NCBI RefSeq assembly: GCF_007859075.1
Contig: NZ_VOAK01000011.1
Location: 1,364,001-1,428,000 of the forward strand
DNA length: 64,000 bases
Direction: 5' to 3'
Source of the DNA: Gemmobacter aquaticus
Lineage (GTDB): Bacteria; Pseudomonadota; Alphaproteobacteria; Rhodobacterales; Rhodobacteraceae
The notes under the pieces are model-generated. The model searched no databases. It saw only the letters and a list, made by a program, of their open reading frames with translations, and was not told where the DNA came from. This document shows, one piece after another, positions 8,283 to 19,561 of this stretch (within the stretch, counting starts at the first letter, position 1; each line of letters begins with the position of its first letter). Position numbers and translations under genes: made by a program.

Positions 8283-8318
8283 TCTGGGGGCGCCTGCCCC
8301 CACCGAGAAGAAAAGGCG
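8283..8318 (+). repeat. Short relative of the dispersed hairpin repeat (gyrA leader)
   Basis: GGGGGC-GCCT-GCCCCC is followed by ACCGAGAAGAAAAGG. It has the hairpin and purine-rich tail of the repeat family but lacks the AGGTATTT core. The tail AAAAGG sits about 7 bases before the gyrA start and probably supplies its ribosome binding site. Confidence 0.5.
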
Positions 8319-8325
8319 GACCGGG

Positions 8326-11040
8326 GTGAGCGATCAGCCGGAAGATACTGAAAACACGGGCGAAACCTCGCGCAGCCATTACGACGGGCCGCAGGTATCC
8401 ATCGAGAAAGAGATGAAAACGGCCTATCTCGATTACGCGATGAGCGTGATCGTGAGCCGTGCCATCCCCGATCTGCGCGATGGCCTGAAACCTGTGCATC
8501 GGCGCATTCTTTACGCAATGCACGAAACCGGCAACACGCATGACAAGTCTTATCGCAAGTCGGCGCGTCCGGTTGGCGATGTGATGGGTAAGTATCACCC
8601 CCATGGCGACAGCGCGATCTATGATGCGCTGGTCCGTATGGCGCAGCCCTTCAGCATGTCTCTGAAACTCCTTGATGGACAAGGAAACTTCGGCTCCATG
8701 GACGGCGACAACGCCGCTGCCATGCGCTATACCGAAGTTCGGATGGACAAGCCGGCGGCCTATCTTCTGGCCGATATCGACAAGGATACCGTCGATTTCC
8801 AGGACAACTATGATGGCAAGGACCGCGAGCCGACCGTTCTGCCGGCGCGCTTCCCCAACATGCTGGTCAATGGCGCAGGCGGTATCGCCGTCGGCATGGC
8901 GACCAACATTCCGCCGCACAACCTGGGCGAGGTGATCGACGGCTGTCTTGCCATGATCGAGAACCCGGATCTGTCTTCCGAACGCCTGATGGAGATCATC
9001 CCCGGCCCCGACTTCCCCACTGGCGGGCAGATTCTGGGGCGTGGCGGCATCCGCAAGGCCTATCTTGATGGGCGTGGATCGGTGATCATGCGCGCCAAGA
9101 CCCGGATCGAGGAGATCCGCAAGGACCGCTGGGCCATTGTCGTCGACGAGGTGCCCTATCAGGTCAACAAGGCTGCGATGATCGAAAAGATCGCCGACCT
9201 TGTGCGTGAAAAGAAGATCGAGGGCGTCTCGAACATTGCGGACGAATCCGACCGCGTAGGGGTTCGCGTCGTGATCGAGCTGAAGCGCGATGCCACAGCG
9301 GATGTCGTGCTGAACCAATTGTTCCGCTTCTCGCCGCTGCAAACCTCGTTCGGCTGCAACATGCTGGCCCTGAACGGCGGCCGGCCGGAAACCCTGGCTC
9401 TGCGTGATTTCATCAGCCATTTCCTCACCTTCCGCGAGGAAGTTGTAGCACGCCGCACAGCCTATGAGCTGCGCAAGGCGCGCGAACGCAGCCACATCCT
9501 ATGTGGTCTGGCCGTTGCGGTCTCTAACGTGGATGAGGTGGTTGCCACGATCCGCTCGTCAGCCGACCCGGCCGAGGCGCGTGAGCGGTTGATGACCCGT
9601 CGCTGGCCCGCGCATGACATCGCGGCCTATATCCGCCTGATCGACGATCCGACCCACACGATCAACGACGACGGCACCTACAACCTGTCGGAAACGCAGG
9701 CCCGCGCAATCCTCGACCTGCGCCTGCAGCGCCTGACGGCAATGGGCGTCAAGGAAATCACCGACGAACTGGAAGAACTGGCCGCAAAGATCAAGGATTA
9801 CTTGGAAATCCTGTCGTCGCGCGAACGCATCATGGGCATCATTTCGGCCGAGCTGGCCGAGGTGAAAGAGCTGTTCGCCATACCCCGCCGGACCGAGATC
9901 ATCGATTGGGCCGGCGACATGGACGACGAGGACCTGATCGAGCGCGAGGATATGGTCGTGACCATCACCTCGGGTGGCTACATCAAGCGCACCCCGCTGA
10001 TGGAGTTCCGCAGCCAGAACCGCGGCGGCAAAGGGCTTTCGTCGATGGCGACCAAGGAAGATGACGTGGTCACCACGCTCTTCGTGGCCAACACCCATAC
10101 GCGGCTTCTGTTCTTCACGACCGACGGGATGGTCTATCAGCTGAAATGCTGGCGCCTGCCGCTGGCCGGGCGCACGTCAAAGGGCAAGGCCATCGTCAAC
10201 ATCCTGCCCATTGAGCAGGGCGTTTCGATCGCGGCACTGATGCCCATCGACGTTCCCGAGGTGGAATGGGACGCCTTGCAGGTGTTCTTCGCAACCTCGG
10301 ACGGCGATGTGCGCCGCAATGCGCTGTCGGATTTCACCAACATCATGCGCAACGGCAAGATTGCGATGAAGCTGCCCGAGGGGGTCAGCCTCGTGAACGC
10401 GCGCATCTGCGATGAGAATGACGATATCCTGCTGGTCACCCATCTGGGCCGCGCGATCCGCTTCCCCTCGACCGAGGTGCGCGTGTTCAAGGGTCGCGAT
10501 TCCACCGGCGTGCGCGGCGTGAAGCTGGCCGAGGGGGACAGCGTGGTGTCCATGGCGGTGATCCGCCACTCGGACGCCACTCCGGAAGAGCGCGCCGCCT
10601 ACCTCAAGCAACGCCGCCTGATGGCCGGCGTGACCGAGGAGGACGCCGCCGAGGATGACGAGGATACCGTGGCAGAGGGCCAGTTGTCGCCCGAACGCTA
10701 TGCCACGATGTCTGCGTCCGAGGATCTGATCCTGACCGTCACGGTGGGCGGGTCCGGCAAGCTGAGCTCCAGCCACGATTATCCGGTGCGCGGACGCGGC
10801 GGCATGGGCGTCAAGGCGATCTCGCCTGGACCACGCGGCGGGCGCATCATCGCAGCCTTCCCGGTGGAAATGGCCGACCAGATCATGCTTGCCACCTCGA
10901 CTGGACAATCGATCCGGGTGCCGGTGGATCAGATCAGCTTCCGTTCCCGGTCTGCCGGCGGTGTGCGCGTCTTCAGCATCGAGCCGGATGAAGAGGTCGT
11001 GACCGTGGCCCGCGTGGCCGATCAAGGCGACGAGGAATGA
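8326..11040 (+). CDS. gyrA: DNA gyrase subunit A
   Basis: This is the breakage-reunion subunit of the type II topoisomerase that introduces negative supercoils. The 904-residue product starts with GTG. The quinolone-resistance region [17 protein letters not shown] keeps Ser96 and Asp100, equivalent to the susceptible E. coli S83/D87. The catalytic tyrosine is Tyr135 in AMRYTEVRM. The GyrA box QNRGGKG lies near residue 564, ahead of the C-terminal beta-pinwheel. An acidic insert ([15 protein letters not shown], near residues 771-786) interrupts the C-terminal domain. A strong terminator follows directly. Confidence 0.98.
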   Translation: MSDQPEDTENTGETSRSHYDGPQVSIEKEMKTAYLDYAMSVIVSRAIPDLRDGLKPVHRRILYAMHETGNTHDKSYRKSARPVGDVMGKYHPHGDSAIYDALVRMAQPFSMSLKLLDGQGNFGSMDGDNAAAMRYTEVRMDKPAAYLLADIDKDTVDFQDNYDGKDREPTVLPARFPNMLVNGAGGIAVGMATNIPPHNLGEVIDGCLAMIENPDLSSERLMEIIPGPDFPTGGQILGRGGIRKAYLDGRGSVIMRAKTRIEEIRKDRWAIVVDEVPYQVNKAAMIEKIADLVREKKIEGVSNIADESDRVGVRVVIELKRDATADVVLNQLFRFSPLQTSFGCNMLALNGGRPETLALRDFISHFLTFREEVVARRTAYELRKARERSHILCGLAVAVSNVDEVVATIRSSADPAEARERLMTRRWPAHDIAAYIRLIDDPTHTINDDGTYNLSETQARAILDLRLQRLTAMGVKEITDELEELAAKIKDYLEILSSRERIMGIISAELAEVKELFAIPRRTEIIDWAGDMDDEDLIEREDMVVTITSGGYIKRTPLMEFRSQNRGGKGLSSMATKEDDVVTTLFVANTHTRLLFFTTDGMVYQLKCWRLPLAGRTSKGKAIVNILPIEQGVSIAALMPIDVPEVEWDALQVFFATSDGDVRRNALSDFTNIMRNGKIAMKLPEGVSLVNARICDENDDILLVTHLGRAIRFPSTEVRVFKGRDSTGVRGVKLAEGDSVVSMAVIRHSDATPEERAAYLKQRRLMAGVTEEDAAEDDEDTVAEGQLSPERYATMSASEDLILTVTVGGSGKLSSSHDYPVRGRGGMGVKAISPGPRGGRIIAAFPVEMADQIMLATSTGQSIRVPVDQISFRSRSAGGVRVFSIEPDEEVVTVARVADQGDEE

Positions 11041-11044
11041 CACC

Positions 11045-11075
11045 AAGGCCGGGGCAACTCCCCGGCCTTTCGCTT
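11045..11075 (+). terminator. Rho-independent terminator of gyrA
   Basis: The 10-bp perfect stem AAGGCCGGGG / CCCCGGCCTT with a five-base loop is followed by TCGCTTT. It starts four bases after the gyrA stop codon. Confidence 0.8.
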
Positions 11076-11118
11076 TGCCCCGCTTGAACCGGACCTGTCG
11101 GGGGGATACATCGCAGCC

Positions 11119-12450
11119 ATGGAAAAGCTACATATCATCGGCGGCGGAATGGCCGGATCAGAGGCGGCATGGCAGGCAGCACAGATGGGCGTGCCGGTCG
11201 TGCTGCACGAGATGCGGCCCCAGGTTGGCACCTTTGCCCATCGGACCGGCAACTTTGCCGAGATGGTCTGTTCGAATTCGTTCCGCTCGGACGATGACGA
11301 ACGCAATGCCGTGGGGCTGCTGCACTGGGAAATGGGGGCAGCCAACGGTCTGATCATGCAGATGGCGCGCGCGCACAAGCTGCCTGCCGGCGGTGCGCTG
11401 GCCGTTGACCGTGACGCTTTTGCCGAGGCGGTGACCGAACGCATCAAGGCCCATCCGCTGATCGAGACCGAATATGGCGAAGTGGCAGACCTGCCGCACG
11501 AGGGACAATGGATCGTGGCGACCGGCCCGCTGACCAGCGGCGCTCTGGCGACCAGCATCCGCGCCGAGACCGGCGCCGACAGCCTTGCCTTCTTCGACGC
11601 CATCGCCCCCATCGTCTATGCCGAGACGATCGACATGAACGTGGCCTGGCTGCAAAGCCGCTACGACAAGGGCGAAACCGAGGAAGAGCGCACCGCCTAC
11701 ATCAACTGCCCGATGACCAGACCGCAGTATGAGGCCTTCATCGACGCCTTGCTGGCCGCCGACAAGGCCGAGTTCCACGAGGGCGAAACCGCTGGCTACT
11801 TCGACGGCTGCCTGCCGATCGAGGTGATGGCAGAACGGGGGCGCGAGACCCTGCGGCATGGCCCGATGAAGCCGGTGGGGCTGACCAATGCCCATAACCC
11901 GACCGAGAAGCCCTATGCGGTGGTGCAACTGCGCCGCGACAACAAGCTGGGCACGCTCTACAATATCGTAGGCTTTCAGACCAAGATGAAATACGGCGCG
12001 CAAACCGCTGTTTTCAAGATGATTCCCGGCCTTCAAGATGCGAGCTTCGCCCGCCTTGGTGGCATTCATCGCAATACCTTCATCAACTCGCCAACGCTGC
12101 TCGATGATCGTATGCGCCTGCGCTCGCGCCCGAATATCCGCTTCGCCGGTCAGGTGACGGGGGTTGAGGGCTATGTCGAAAGCGCCGCGATGGGGCTTTT
12201 GGCTGGGCGGATGGCGGCGGCGGAAATGCTGGGGCGCGATCTGCCACCGCCGCCACCCGACACCGCGATGGGCGCGTTGATCACCCACATCACCGGCGGG
12301 GCCGAGGCCAAGACCTTTCAGCCGATGAATGTGAACTTTGGTCTGTTCCCGCCGATTGATGCCAAAGGCGGGCGCAGGGGCCGCAAGGATCGCTACAAGG
12401 CCTATACCGACCGCGCCAAGGAATCCTTCACGCAATGGCTGGCGTCGTAA
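11119..12450 (+). CDS. trmFO: Methylenetetrahydrofolate-tRNA (uracil-5-)-methyltransferase TrmFO
   Basis: This flavoenzyme uses methylenetetrahydrofolate and FADH2 to make ribothymidine at position 54 of tRNA. The FAD-binding N-terminus ([20 protein letters not shown]) and the family signatures [14 protein letters not shown]-like (here [16 protein letters not shown]), [13 protein letters not shown] and [13 protein letters not shown] are present. The length of 443 residues is standard. Its 3' end overlaps the gluQRS start by 16 bases. Confidence 0.96.
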   Translation: MEKLHIIGGGMAGSEAAWQAAQMGVPVVLHEMRPQVGTFAHRTGNFAEMVCSNSFRSDDDERNAVGLLHWEMGAANGLIMQMARAHKLPAGGALAVDRDAFAEAVTERIKAHPLIETEYGEVADLPHEGQWIVATGPLTSGALATSIRAETGADSLAFFDAIAPIVYAETIDMNVAWLQSRYDKGETEEERTAYINCPMTRPQYEAFIDALLAADKAEFHEGETAGYFDGCLPIEVMAERGRETLRHGPMKPVGLTNAHNPTEKPYAVVQLRRDNKLGTLYNIVGFQTKMKYGAQTAVFKMIPGLQDASFARLGGIHRNTFINSPTLLDDRMRLRSRPNIRFAGQVTGVEGYVESAAMGLLAGRMAAAEMLGRDLPPPPPDTAMGALITHITGGAEAKTFQPMNVNFGLFPPIDAKGGRRGRKDRYKAYTDRAKESFTQWLAS

Positions 12451-13292
12451 CCCGGTTTGCACCTTCACCAACTGGCCCGCTGCATCTGGGCCACGCCTAT
12501 GCGGCGATTGTGGCGCATGACATGGCACGGGCAGCGGGCGGACGCTTCCTCCTCAGGATCGAGGACATAGACCAGACCCGCTGTCGCCCCGCATGGGAGG
12601 CGCAGATCTACGATGACCTGCAGTGGTTGGGGCTAAGCTGGGAGGAGCCGGTCATGCGCCAGTCTGACCGGCTGCCCACCTATCAGGCCGCGCTGGATGC
12701 CCTGTGGGCGCGTGGCGTGCTCTATCCCTGCACCTGCTCGCGGCGGGATATCGAGGCTGCACTTTCGGCCCCGCAAGAGGGCGTGCCCATCGCGATGGGA
12801 CCGGACGGCCCTGTCTATCCCGGCACCTGTCGTCACCATGCCAGGGTCGGCGTCCGTCCGGCGGACGCGGTGCTGCGGCTCGATATCGCCGCGGCATTGG
12901 CGCAGGCCGATGGCCCCTTCACCTTTGTTGAGACGGGCGCATCCCATCTCGGCACCATTGGCACAACTGGCCGGCACTATACCGGCCACATCGGCGACAT
13001 TGTCCTGTCACGTCGCGACATGGGCACGTCCTATCACCTGTCGGTCGTGCTGGATGACGCGGCGCAAGGCGTCACCCATGTGACCCGCGGCGAAGATCTG
13101 TTCGATGCGACCCGCATCCATGTCCTGCTGCAGCGCCTGCTGGGCCTTCCGACGCCGGTCTACCACCACCATCGCCTGATCCGCGACGATCACGGCAAAC
13201 GGCTTGCCAAGCGCGACGATGCGCGCGCCTTGGCAAAGTACCGGGCCGAGGGCGCATCACCCGCCGACATCCGACGGATGGTCGGACTCTGA
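12435..13292 (+). CDS. gluQ: Glutamyl-Q tRNA(Asp) synthetase
   Basis: This GluRS paralogue without an anticodon-binding domain attaches glutamate to queuosine at position 34 of tRNA(Asp). The 285-residue protein has the class I signatures [19 protein letters not shown] (HIGH motif as HLGH) and KRLAKRDDA (KMSKS-like). Zn-site cysteines occur in CTCSRR, and GTCRHH is a possible further ligand region. Its short length separates it from GltX. The start overlaps trmFO, so coupling is likely. Confidence 0.94.
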   Translation: MAGVVTRFAPSPTGPLHLGHAYAAIVAHDMARAAGGRFLLRIEDIDQTRCRPAWEAQIYDDLQWLGLSWEEPVMRQSDRLPTYQAALDALWARGVLYPCTCSRRDIEAALSAPQEGVPIAMGPDGPVYPGTCRHHARVGVRPADAVLRLDIAAALAQADGPFTFVETGASHLGTIGTTGRHYTGHIGDIVLSRRDMGTSYHLSVVLDDAAQGVTHVTRGEDLFDATRIHVLLQRLLGLPTPVYHHHRLIRDDHGKRLAKRDDARALAKYRAEGASPADIRRMVGL

Positions 13293-13293
13293 C

Positions 13294-14694
13294 CTAGCCG
13301 TGATCCTCATCGTCATCGTCCTCGCCACCGCGCCCCTTGTGGCCGGTAACGACGCCGAGGCTTTTCAGTTTGCGGTGCAGCGCGCTACGCTCCATCCCCA
13401 CGAAGGCGGCTGTGCGGCTGATATTGCCGCCAAAGCGGTTGATCTGGGTCAGCAGATACTCTTTCTCGAACAACTCGCGCGCCTCGCGCAGCGGTAGCGT
13501 CGCCAGCGCGCCGCCGATGACCAGCCGCCCCTCATCGCTCCCGCCGCTGTCCTGCCCGGGCAACTCGCGTGCCTCGATCGGGCCGCTGCCCTCACCCAGG
13601 ATCAGAACCCGCTCGATCACGTTACGCAACTGACGCACATTGCCCGGCCAGCGCATCGTCTGCAGCAGCGCTTCGGCATCAGCTGAAAGCCTGCGCAGCG
13701 GCAAGCCCTGAGATTTGTGGAACATCTCGATGAAATGGGTGGTGAGTTCGGGAATATCCTCGCGCCGCTCTTCCAGAGATGGCACCGGGATCGGCACCAC
13801 ATTCAGGCGATCATAAAGCTCTTGCCGGAACCGCCCGGCCTGAATTTCGGACCGCAGGTCGCGCGTGGTGGACGAGATCACGCGCAGATCGACGCGGACC
13901 TTGTCCTGACCGCCAGCACGGGTGAACTGCTGCTCGACCAGCACGCGCAGGATCTTGGACTGCGTGCCAAGCGGCATGTCGGCGACCTCATCGAAATAGA
14001 TGATGCCGCCATGGGCCTGCTCCAGAAGGCCCGGCTCCACCCCGCGTTCGGGCGTTTCACGGCCAAAGAGCACCTCCTCCATGCGCTCGGGCTCGATGGT
14101 GGCCGAAGTGACGGTGACAAAGGCGGCCGTCGCACGATTGGAGTGGGCATGAATGTAGCGCGCCGCCAGTTCCTTGCCCGATCCCGCCGGTCCGGTCAGC
14201 ATGACCCGACCGTTCGATTTGGTCACCTTGTCTAGCTGCCCCTTCAACCCGCGGAAGGCCGCCGAAGACCCCAGCATGTCGGACGAGTTCACATCGCGCC
14301 GCCGCAGTTCCGAGTTTTCGCGGCGCAGGCGCGACGTCTCCATCGCGCGGCTGACCACCACCATCAACTGATCGATATTGAAGGGCTTCTCGATAAAGTC
14401 ATAGGCACCCTGCCGGATGGCGGCCACCGCGATCTCGATATTCCCATGGCCTGAGATGATGACCACCGGCACATCCGGGTTGTCGCGCTTGACGGTCTTC
14501 AGGATGTCGATACCATCCATCCGGCTGTCCTTCAGCCAGATGTCGAGGATCATCAGCGACGGGGCCTCGGCATTGATTGCGGCCATGCACTCGTCGGCAT
14601 TGGCTGCAAGTCGGACGGAGAAACCTTCGTCCCGAAGGATATCCCCGATCAGCTCGCGAATGTCGCGTTCGTCGTCTACGATCAGAATGCTCAT
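13294..14694 (-). CDS. ntrX: Nitrogen assimilation response regulator NtrX (no GAFTGA loop)
   Basis: This is the response regulator partner of NtrY. The 466-residue protein has an N-terminal receiver (SILIVDDERDIRELIG, phospho-acceptor in LMILDIWLKDSRMDG), an AAA+ domain (GPAGSGKELAARYIH, YFDEVADMPLGTQSKILR, RQELYDRLNVVPIPVP) and a Fis-type HTH (ISRTAAFVGMERSALHRKLK). The segment that normally carries GAFTGA, needed to contact sigma-54, is replaced by LFGRETPERGVEPGLLEQ. The ATG at 14694 overlaps the ntrY stop (ATGA). A longer in-frame start exists but would only add ntrY-antisense sequence. Confidence 0.94.
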   Translation of the reverse strand: MSILIVDDERDIRELIGDILRDEGFSVRLAANADECMAAINAEAPSLMILDIWLKDSRMDGIDILKTVKRDNPDVPVVIISGHGNIEIAVAAIRQGAYDFIEKPFNIDQLMVVVSRAMETSRLRRENSELRRRDVNSSDMLGSSAAFRGLKGQLDKVTKSNGRVMLTGPAGSGKELAARYIHAHSNRATAAFVTVTSATIEPERMEEVLFGRETPERGVEPGLLEQAHGGIIYFDEVADMPLGTQSKILRVLVEQQFTRAGGQDKVRVDLRVISSTTRDLRSEIQAGRFRQELYDRLNVVPIPVPSLEERREDIPELTTHFIEMFHKSQGLPLRRLSADAEALLQTMRWPGNVRQLRNVIERVLILGEGSGPIEARELPGQDSGGSDEGRLVIGGALATLPLREARELFEKEYLLTQINRFGGNISRTAAFVGMERSALHRKLKSLGVVTGHKGRGGEDDDDEDHG

Positions 14695-16991
14695 ATGTCC
14701 CCCTGGCCTCCCACGGCTGACAACTTGCCCCGACGCGCGGCGCGAACCGGCGTGCGTGGCAGGCGTATTTCGGCAGACGCCCCGCAATGGGTGCTGCCCT
14801 CAAAAATTGGCGCATCGGTCAGGATGAGCGATCCGCCATGTTCCTCAATGATCTTCTTTACGATGGGCAGGCCAAGGCCGGTGCCCTTTTCGCGGGTCGT
14901 CACATAAGGCTCGAAAAGCCGCGTGCGATCGGGCGGCAGGCCGCAGCCGTTGTCGGAAATCGAGATGATCGCCTCGGCGTCGGTCTGGTCCACGCGAACG
15001 CGAATCTCTGGCGAATAGCCCTCTGGCGCGCCTTTTTCGCGCAGGCCTTCAATAGCTTCGCCGGCGTTCTTGATCAGATTGGTCAGCGCCTGTCCGATCA
15101 TCGTTTCGTCTAGATCCAGCAGCAGAGGTCCATCCGGCAAGGTTGAAACGATGCGCACATCCGGCTGCCCCGCCGCCTGTAAGGTCACCGCATCACGCAC
15201 GATCTTTGTCAGATCGGCTTCGCGGCGGTCAGGTTCGGGCATGCGCGCGAACTTCGAAAACTCATCGACGATGCGGCGCAAATCATTTGTCTGGCGCACG
15301 ATGACATCCGCGTATTGCTCAAGATCGGCGGCCTGATCCCCGACGAGCGGACGGAACTTGCGCTTGATCCGTTCGGCCGAAAGCTGGATCGGCGTCAGGG
15401 GGTTCTTGATCTCATGCGCGATCCGGCGGGCCACATCGCCCCAGGCCGCCATGCGCTGCGCGCTGACAAGATCTGTCACGTCATCAAAGGCCACCACATA
15501 ACCTTCGAGCCGGCCATTGGTGTTGCGCCGTTCGCCCATGCGCACCAGCAGGCTTTCTACCCGGCCCTTGCGGGACAGGCGCAGCTCTTCCTGAACCGCC
15601 ATGCCGCCTTCGCGCAGACGGGCGAACAGCGCCCCGAACTCGGGCACGGCCACCGCAAGCGCAATATCGGTTCGCCCCTCGTCATAGTCGAGCAACCGCT
15701 GCGCGGCCGGGTTCACGAAATCCACATCGCCATCCGCATCCAGCCCGATCACCCCTGACGTGACCGAGGACAGCACGCTGTCAAACAGCCGCCTGCGACG
15801 CTCAGTCTGGCGATGGCTGTCGAGCAGGGCATCGCGCTGGCCCTTCAACTGCCGGGTCATCTGGTTGAACAGTCGGCCCAGCATGGCAATCTCGTCATCG
15901 CCATCATCCTCGACCACGCGCACATCGAGATCGCCCTCGCCCACCCGCTCAGCGGCACCAGCCAGCCGCCCTACCGGTCGGCTCAGCCGTTCGGCAAACC
16001 ACAGGCCGATCCAGATCGACGCAAGGATGAGGATCAGTGCGAATCCCAGATACAGAAGGCCGAATTCGAAGAGGATGCGACCGCGGGCCTGCTCCACCTG
16101 CTCATAGAGAAGGACCGAGTCCTTGGTTTCATCGAGCAGGCCAAGCAACGACCCGTCAACGGCCCGCGCCAGATACAGATACCGGTCGGCAAAGGCATCA
16201 AGACGGATCAGCGCGCGGAACTGGTTGTTCTCCCAGTCCTGGATCAACACCACCTCACCGGCCTGCGCGCGCACCAGATTCTCGTCCGAAGGGCGCACAA
16301 AGTCAAAAAGGTAGGACTTCTCACCCCGCGTCTTCAACTCACCCGCGCCGTCAATCAGATAGGCCTGGCTCAGTCCGCGCTGAACCCGATCCTGCGCCTG
16401 CGTCAGCAACTGGCGCAGCGAGCCGTCATCGAGGAAGAAGGTCGATTGCTTGGTGATGTTCAGAAAGCCCGCAAGCGCCTGTGCATCGGCGATCAGCCCC
16501 TCTTCATGTTCCCGCTCATAGGCCTCGGCCGCTGCAAGAGAGGCGCCAACGACGCGTTGCACCCGGTCAGAAAACCACCCCTCCATCCCGACGTTTACGG
16601 TCAGAACCGCAAAGACGGCGACTAGAACCGTGGGTAGCAGCGCCACCAGCGCGAACACACCGGTCAGACGCAAGTGCAGGCGCGATCCGGCAGACCGGCG
16701 CCGCCGGTCGGCCACCATGCGCATGACACGGCTGAAGACCAGCGCTGCGATCAGAAGTACATAAACGAAATCCGCCAGCAGGATCAGCCGCATATGCGTT
16801 GATCCTGCCCCTCCGTCGAGGGGGCCTAGTGCGAGGAGAGTCGCTACCGCCAGAAGCGGACCCAACACCGCCAACCCGAAGGTCAGCAAAGTCTGGAACC
16901 GCCGCATGCGCCGCAGCCGTGACAGCTTCAGCAGCCAGCTGTTCCCTGCAGTCGCCGAACCCAAAACCCTGCCCCCGATCGAAAGGGGCAC
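14691..16991 (-). CDS. ntrY: Nitrogen regulation sensor histidine kinase NtrY
   Basis: This is a membrane-bound sensor kinase of 766 residues. N-terminal transmembrane segments (FQTLLTFGLAVLGPLLAVAT onward) surround a periplasmic region of roughly 200 residues, followed by a HAMP domain (SRPVGRLAGAAERVGEGDLD), a PAS domain, the H-box [20 protein letters not shown] and an HATPase domain (ISDNGCGLPPD, GTGLGLPIVKKIIEEHGG). The GTG at 16991 is the longest start; an internal ATG at 16907 is possible. It follows ntrC by 72 bases and overlaps ntrX, so the NtrYX pair belongs to the same transcript or a coupled one. Confidence 0.94.
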   Translation of the reverse strand: MPLSIGGRVLGSATAGNSWLLKLSRLRRMRRFQTLLTFGLAVLGPLLAVATLLALGPLDGGAGSTHMRLILLADFVYVLLIAALVFSRVMRMVADRRRRSAGSRLHLRLTGVFALVALLPTVLVAVFAVLTVNVGMEGWFSDRVQRVVGASLAAAEAYEREHEEGLIADAQALAGFLNITKQSTFFLDDGSLRQLLTQAQDRVQRGLSQAYLIDGAGELKTRGEKSYLFDFVRPSDENLVRAQAGEVVLIQDWENNQFRALIRLDAFADRYLYLARAVDGSLLGLLDETKDSVLLYEQVEQARGRILFEFGLLYLGFALILILASIWIGLWFAERLSRPVGRLAGAAERVGEGDLDVRVVEDDGDDEIAMLGRLFNQMTRQLKGQRDALLDSHRQTERRRRLFDSVLSSVTSGVIGLDADGDVDFVNPAAQRLLDYDEGRTDIALAVAVPEFGALFARLREGGMAVQEELRLSRKGRVESLLVRMGERRNTNGRLEGYVVAFDDVTDLVSAQRMAAWGDVARRIAHEIKNPLTPIQLSAERIKRKFRPLVGDQAADLEQYADVIVRQTNDLRRIVDEFSKFARMPEPDRREADLTKIVRDAVTLQAAGQPDVRIVSTLPDGPLLLDLDETMIGQALTNLIKNAGEAIEGLREKGAPEGYSPEIRVRVDQTDAEAIISISDNGCGLPPDRTRLFEPYVTTREKGTGLGLPIVKKIIEEHGGSLILTDAPIFEGSTHCGASAEIRLPRTPVRAARRGKLSAVGGQGDI

Positions 16992-17063
16992 TGAACAGCC
17001 CCCGCGCCATATCTGGTGGCGTGACTCGGGCCTTGCACCGAAGCCACGCGATATGTTGCGGTT

Positions 17064-18443
17064 TTACATCAGTTTGCGGCGGCGTGTCACGCGGATATCA
17101 AGATCCGTAATCTTCTTGCGCAAGGTATTGCGATTGATCCCGAGCAAATCGGCACATTTCGCCTGATTGCCACCGGTCGCATCCAGCGCGATTTCAATCA
17201 ACGGTGTCTCTACTTCGCGCAAGATGCGGTTGTAGACACCCGCAGGTGGCAGCTGACCGCCGTGCAGATCGAAGTACCGCTTGAGGTGCCGCGCCACCGA
17301 GGCCGAGAGCTTGTCACCATCGCCCATGCCCTTCATCGGCTCCGGCAATGGCTGCGAGCCAAGCGCGCCTTCCACCTCGGCCCGGGTAATTTCTGGCTCG
17401 GAAGAGGTGACCATCAACCGCTTGAGCGTGTTTTCAAGCTGCCGCACGTTGCCCGGCCAGCTATAGGCCCGCACCAACTCGCGCGCCTCGGGCGAGAGGC
17501 GCCGCACCGTGCCCAGATCACGCTCGCCCCGCGCAAGGAAATGTTCGGCAAGCAGCGGGATGTCATCGACCCGCTCGCGCAGCGCAGGCACATGCAACGT
17601 CACGCCGCCCAGCCGGTAGAACAGGTCCTGCCGGAATCGCCCCGCCTCCATCTGCCCGGCAAGATCGGTCTGCGAGGTCGCCATGACACGGGGCGCCGCG
17701 CCATCCTCGCGCCCGCCCAGCATGTCGAGCATGCGCACGATGCGCGCCTGCGCGTCTTCGTCCAGATCCGCCACCTCATCAAACACAAGGCTGCCGCCCC
17801 TTGCCCGCGACAGAAGCGAGGCAGGGCCATCAACCCCTTGAAGGTCAGACGCCTGCGCCACGACGAAAGGCATGTTCCGCCGATCTGAAAAATCGTGGAT
17901 GGCGCGGGCAATCAGCGATTTTCCCGTGCCGCTTTCTCCAGTGATCAGCACCGGCAGGTCGGTGTTCATGACCCGCGCAACCAGCCGGTAGAGCGCCTGC
18001 ATGGCCGGCGTGCGTCCGACCAGAGGCAGGTCTTCGCCCGTATCGCTGCGCGGTGTGGGTGCTGGCTTTGGTGCGCGGCGCTTGACATCCAACGCCCGCG
18101 CCGACCGCTTCATCAGATCGGGCAGGTCAAAGGGCTTGGGCAGATAGTCGAACGCCTCGGCCTCGGCCGCCTGAATGGCCGTCATGATCGTGTTCTGTGC
18201 CGAGATCACAATGACCGGCAGACCCGGCCGCATGCGCGAGATCTTTGGCAGTGCCTCGAGCCCGTTCCCATCGGGCATCACCACATCCGAGATGACCAGA
18301 TCGCCCTTGCCCTCTTCGACCCACCGCATCAGCGTGATCAGCGAGGAGGTGGCATGAACCTTGCACCCCGCCCGCGTCAACGCCTGGGTCAGCACCGTGC
18401 GGATCGTGCGGTCGTCATCTGCAACCAGAACCGTGCCATCCAT
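17064..18443 (-). CDS. ntrC: Nitrogen regulator NtrC (no GAFTGA loop)
   Basis: This is the response regulator that activates nitrogen-limitation genes when phosphorylated by NtrB. The 459-residue protein has a receiver domain ([34 protein letters not shown]), an AAA+ domain ([58 protein letters not shown]) and a C-terminal Fis HTH ([20 protein letters not shown]). GAFTGA is missing; the loop region runs straight from [17 protein letters not shown] to GGSLVF. This matches the Rhodobacter capsulatus type that works with sigma-70 polymerase. The ATG at 18443 overlaps the ntrB stop (TGATG). Confidence 0.95.
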   Translation of the reverse strand: MDGTVLVADDDRTIRTVLTQALTRAGCKVHATSSLITLMRWVEEGKGDLVISDVVMPDGNGLEALPKISRMRPGLPVIVISAQNTIMTAIQAAEAEAFDYLPKPFDLPDLMKRSARALDVKRRAPKPAPTPRSDTGEDLPLVGRTPAMQALYRLVARVMNTDLPVLITGESGTGKSLIARAIHDFSDRRNMPFVVAQASDLQGVDGPASLLSRARGGSLVFDEVADLDEDAQARIVRMLDMLGGREDGAAPRVMATSQTDLAGQMEAGRFRQDLFYRLGGVTLHVPALRERVDDIPLLAEHFLARGERDLGTVRRLSPEARELVRAYSWPGNVRQLENTLKRLMVTSSEPEITRAEVEGALGSQPLPEPMKGMGDGDKLSASVARHLKRYFDLHGGQLPPAGVYNRILREVETPLIEIALDATGGNQAKCADLLGINRNTLRKKITDLDIRVTRRRKLM

Positions 18444-19561
18444 CACTCAGCATCCTTCTTCTGCGAATCCCGCAACTGCAATTCCTTTGGCGCCACCGGC
18501 AAGGACACGCGGAACACCGTGCGTCCGGGCGCCGAATCCACCGATATCCAACCGTCGTGGTCGGTGATGATCTTTGACACCAGCGCAAGACCAAGGCCGG
18601 TGCCGTTCTCCTTGCCCGACACGAAGGGCTCAAAAATATCATCCGCGATACCGGGCGGCAGTCCGGGGCCGTCGTCGATGATTTCGACCTGCAAGGGCAG
18701 CGCCTTGCCCGTGCCATCCTTGCGGCGCAGCCGAAGCGACAGGTCATAGCGCGTGCGCAGCGTAATCGTGCCCCCCTCTTCGCCCGCAGCCTCGGCCGCG
18801 TTCTTGATCAGGTTCAGGAACACCTGCATCAATTGATCGGGGTCGGCAAAGGTCGGCGGTAGCGAGGGGTCGTATTCCTCGACGATATGCATGCGCGCGG
18901 CAAAGCCCACCAGCGCCGATTTGCGCGCCCGGTCAAGCGCATCGTGAATGTTCACCACGCGCCGTTCCGGCGGGCGGATATTTCCGAACTGTTCCACCTG
19001 CTCCAGCAGTTTCACGATGCGCCGCGTCTCTTCGACGATCAGATCGGTCAGCTCACGATCATCGGCGCTGAGGTTCATGGACAGAAGTTGCGCCGCGCCC
19101 GAGATGCCCGCCAGCGGGTTCTTGATTTCATGCGCAAGCATCTCGGCCATGCCAATTGCCGATTTCGCCGCCGTCTTGGCAGCACCTGCGCGGTTCAGCC
19201 GGTCCGCAATTTCACGCGGGGACATGAGCAGCATCAGGAATTCTGCGTTGTCCGCCAGTGGCGCCACTTGCACCGTGCATTGCACGGGCGGGCGGTCGCC
19301 GTTCGTCACATCGACATCATTGATGAACAAGGCCGACTGGTTGGAGCGCGCGCGCGCGCAGGCCTCGTCCATGTCCGCGTCGATATGAAGCCTGTCGAAC
19401 ACCGGCTGCCCCCGCAGGCTGCGGGACGAGGCATTCAGGAACAACTCCGCCGCAGGGTTCGTCTCGACAATCTTTCCGTCGCCATCGATCAGCACCGCAG
19501 GGATCGGGAGCGAGGCCCAGATCACCCCCGGCACCGGGTATGGCTGACGAAACCCCCTCAT
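18443..19561 (-). CDS. ntrB: Nitrogen regulation histidine kinase NtrB
   Basis: This cytoplasmic PAS-histidine kinase phosphorylates or dephosphorylates NtrC under PII control. The product has 372 residues: an N-terminal PAS segment ([20 protein letters not shown]), the H-box [20 protein letters not shown], an N-box ([14 protein letters not shown]) and G-boxes ([25 protein letters not shown]). No transmembrane segment is seen. The ATG at 19561 overlaps the dusB stop (ATGA); a GTG three codons upstream is the alternative. Gene order nifR3-ntrB-ntrC is the classic Rhodobacter operon. Confidence 0.95.
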   Translation of the reverse strand: MRGFRQPYPVPGVIWASLPIPAVLIDGDGKIVETNPAAELFLNASSRSLRGQPVFDRLHIDADMDEACARARSNQSALFINDVDVTNGDRPPVQCTVQVAPLADNAEFLMLLMSPREIADRLNRAGAAKTAAKSAIGMAEMLAHEIKNPLAGISGAAQLLSMNLSADDRELTDLIVEETRRIVKLLEQVEQFGNIRPPERRVVNIHDALDRARKSALVGFAARMHIVEEYDPSLPPTFADPDQLMQVFLNLIKNAAEAAGEEGGTITLRTRYDLSLRLRRKDGTGKALPLQVEIIDDGPGLPPGIADDIFEPFVSGKENGTGLGLALVSKIITDHDGWISVDSAPGRTVFRVSLPVAPKELQLRDSQKKDAE

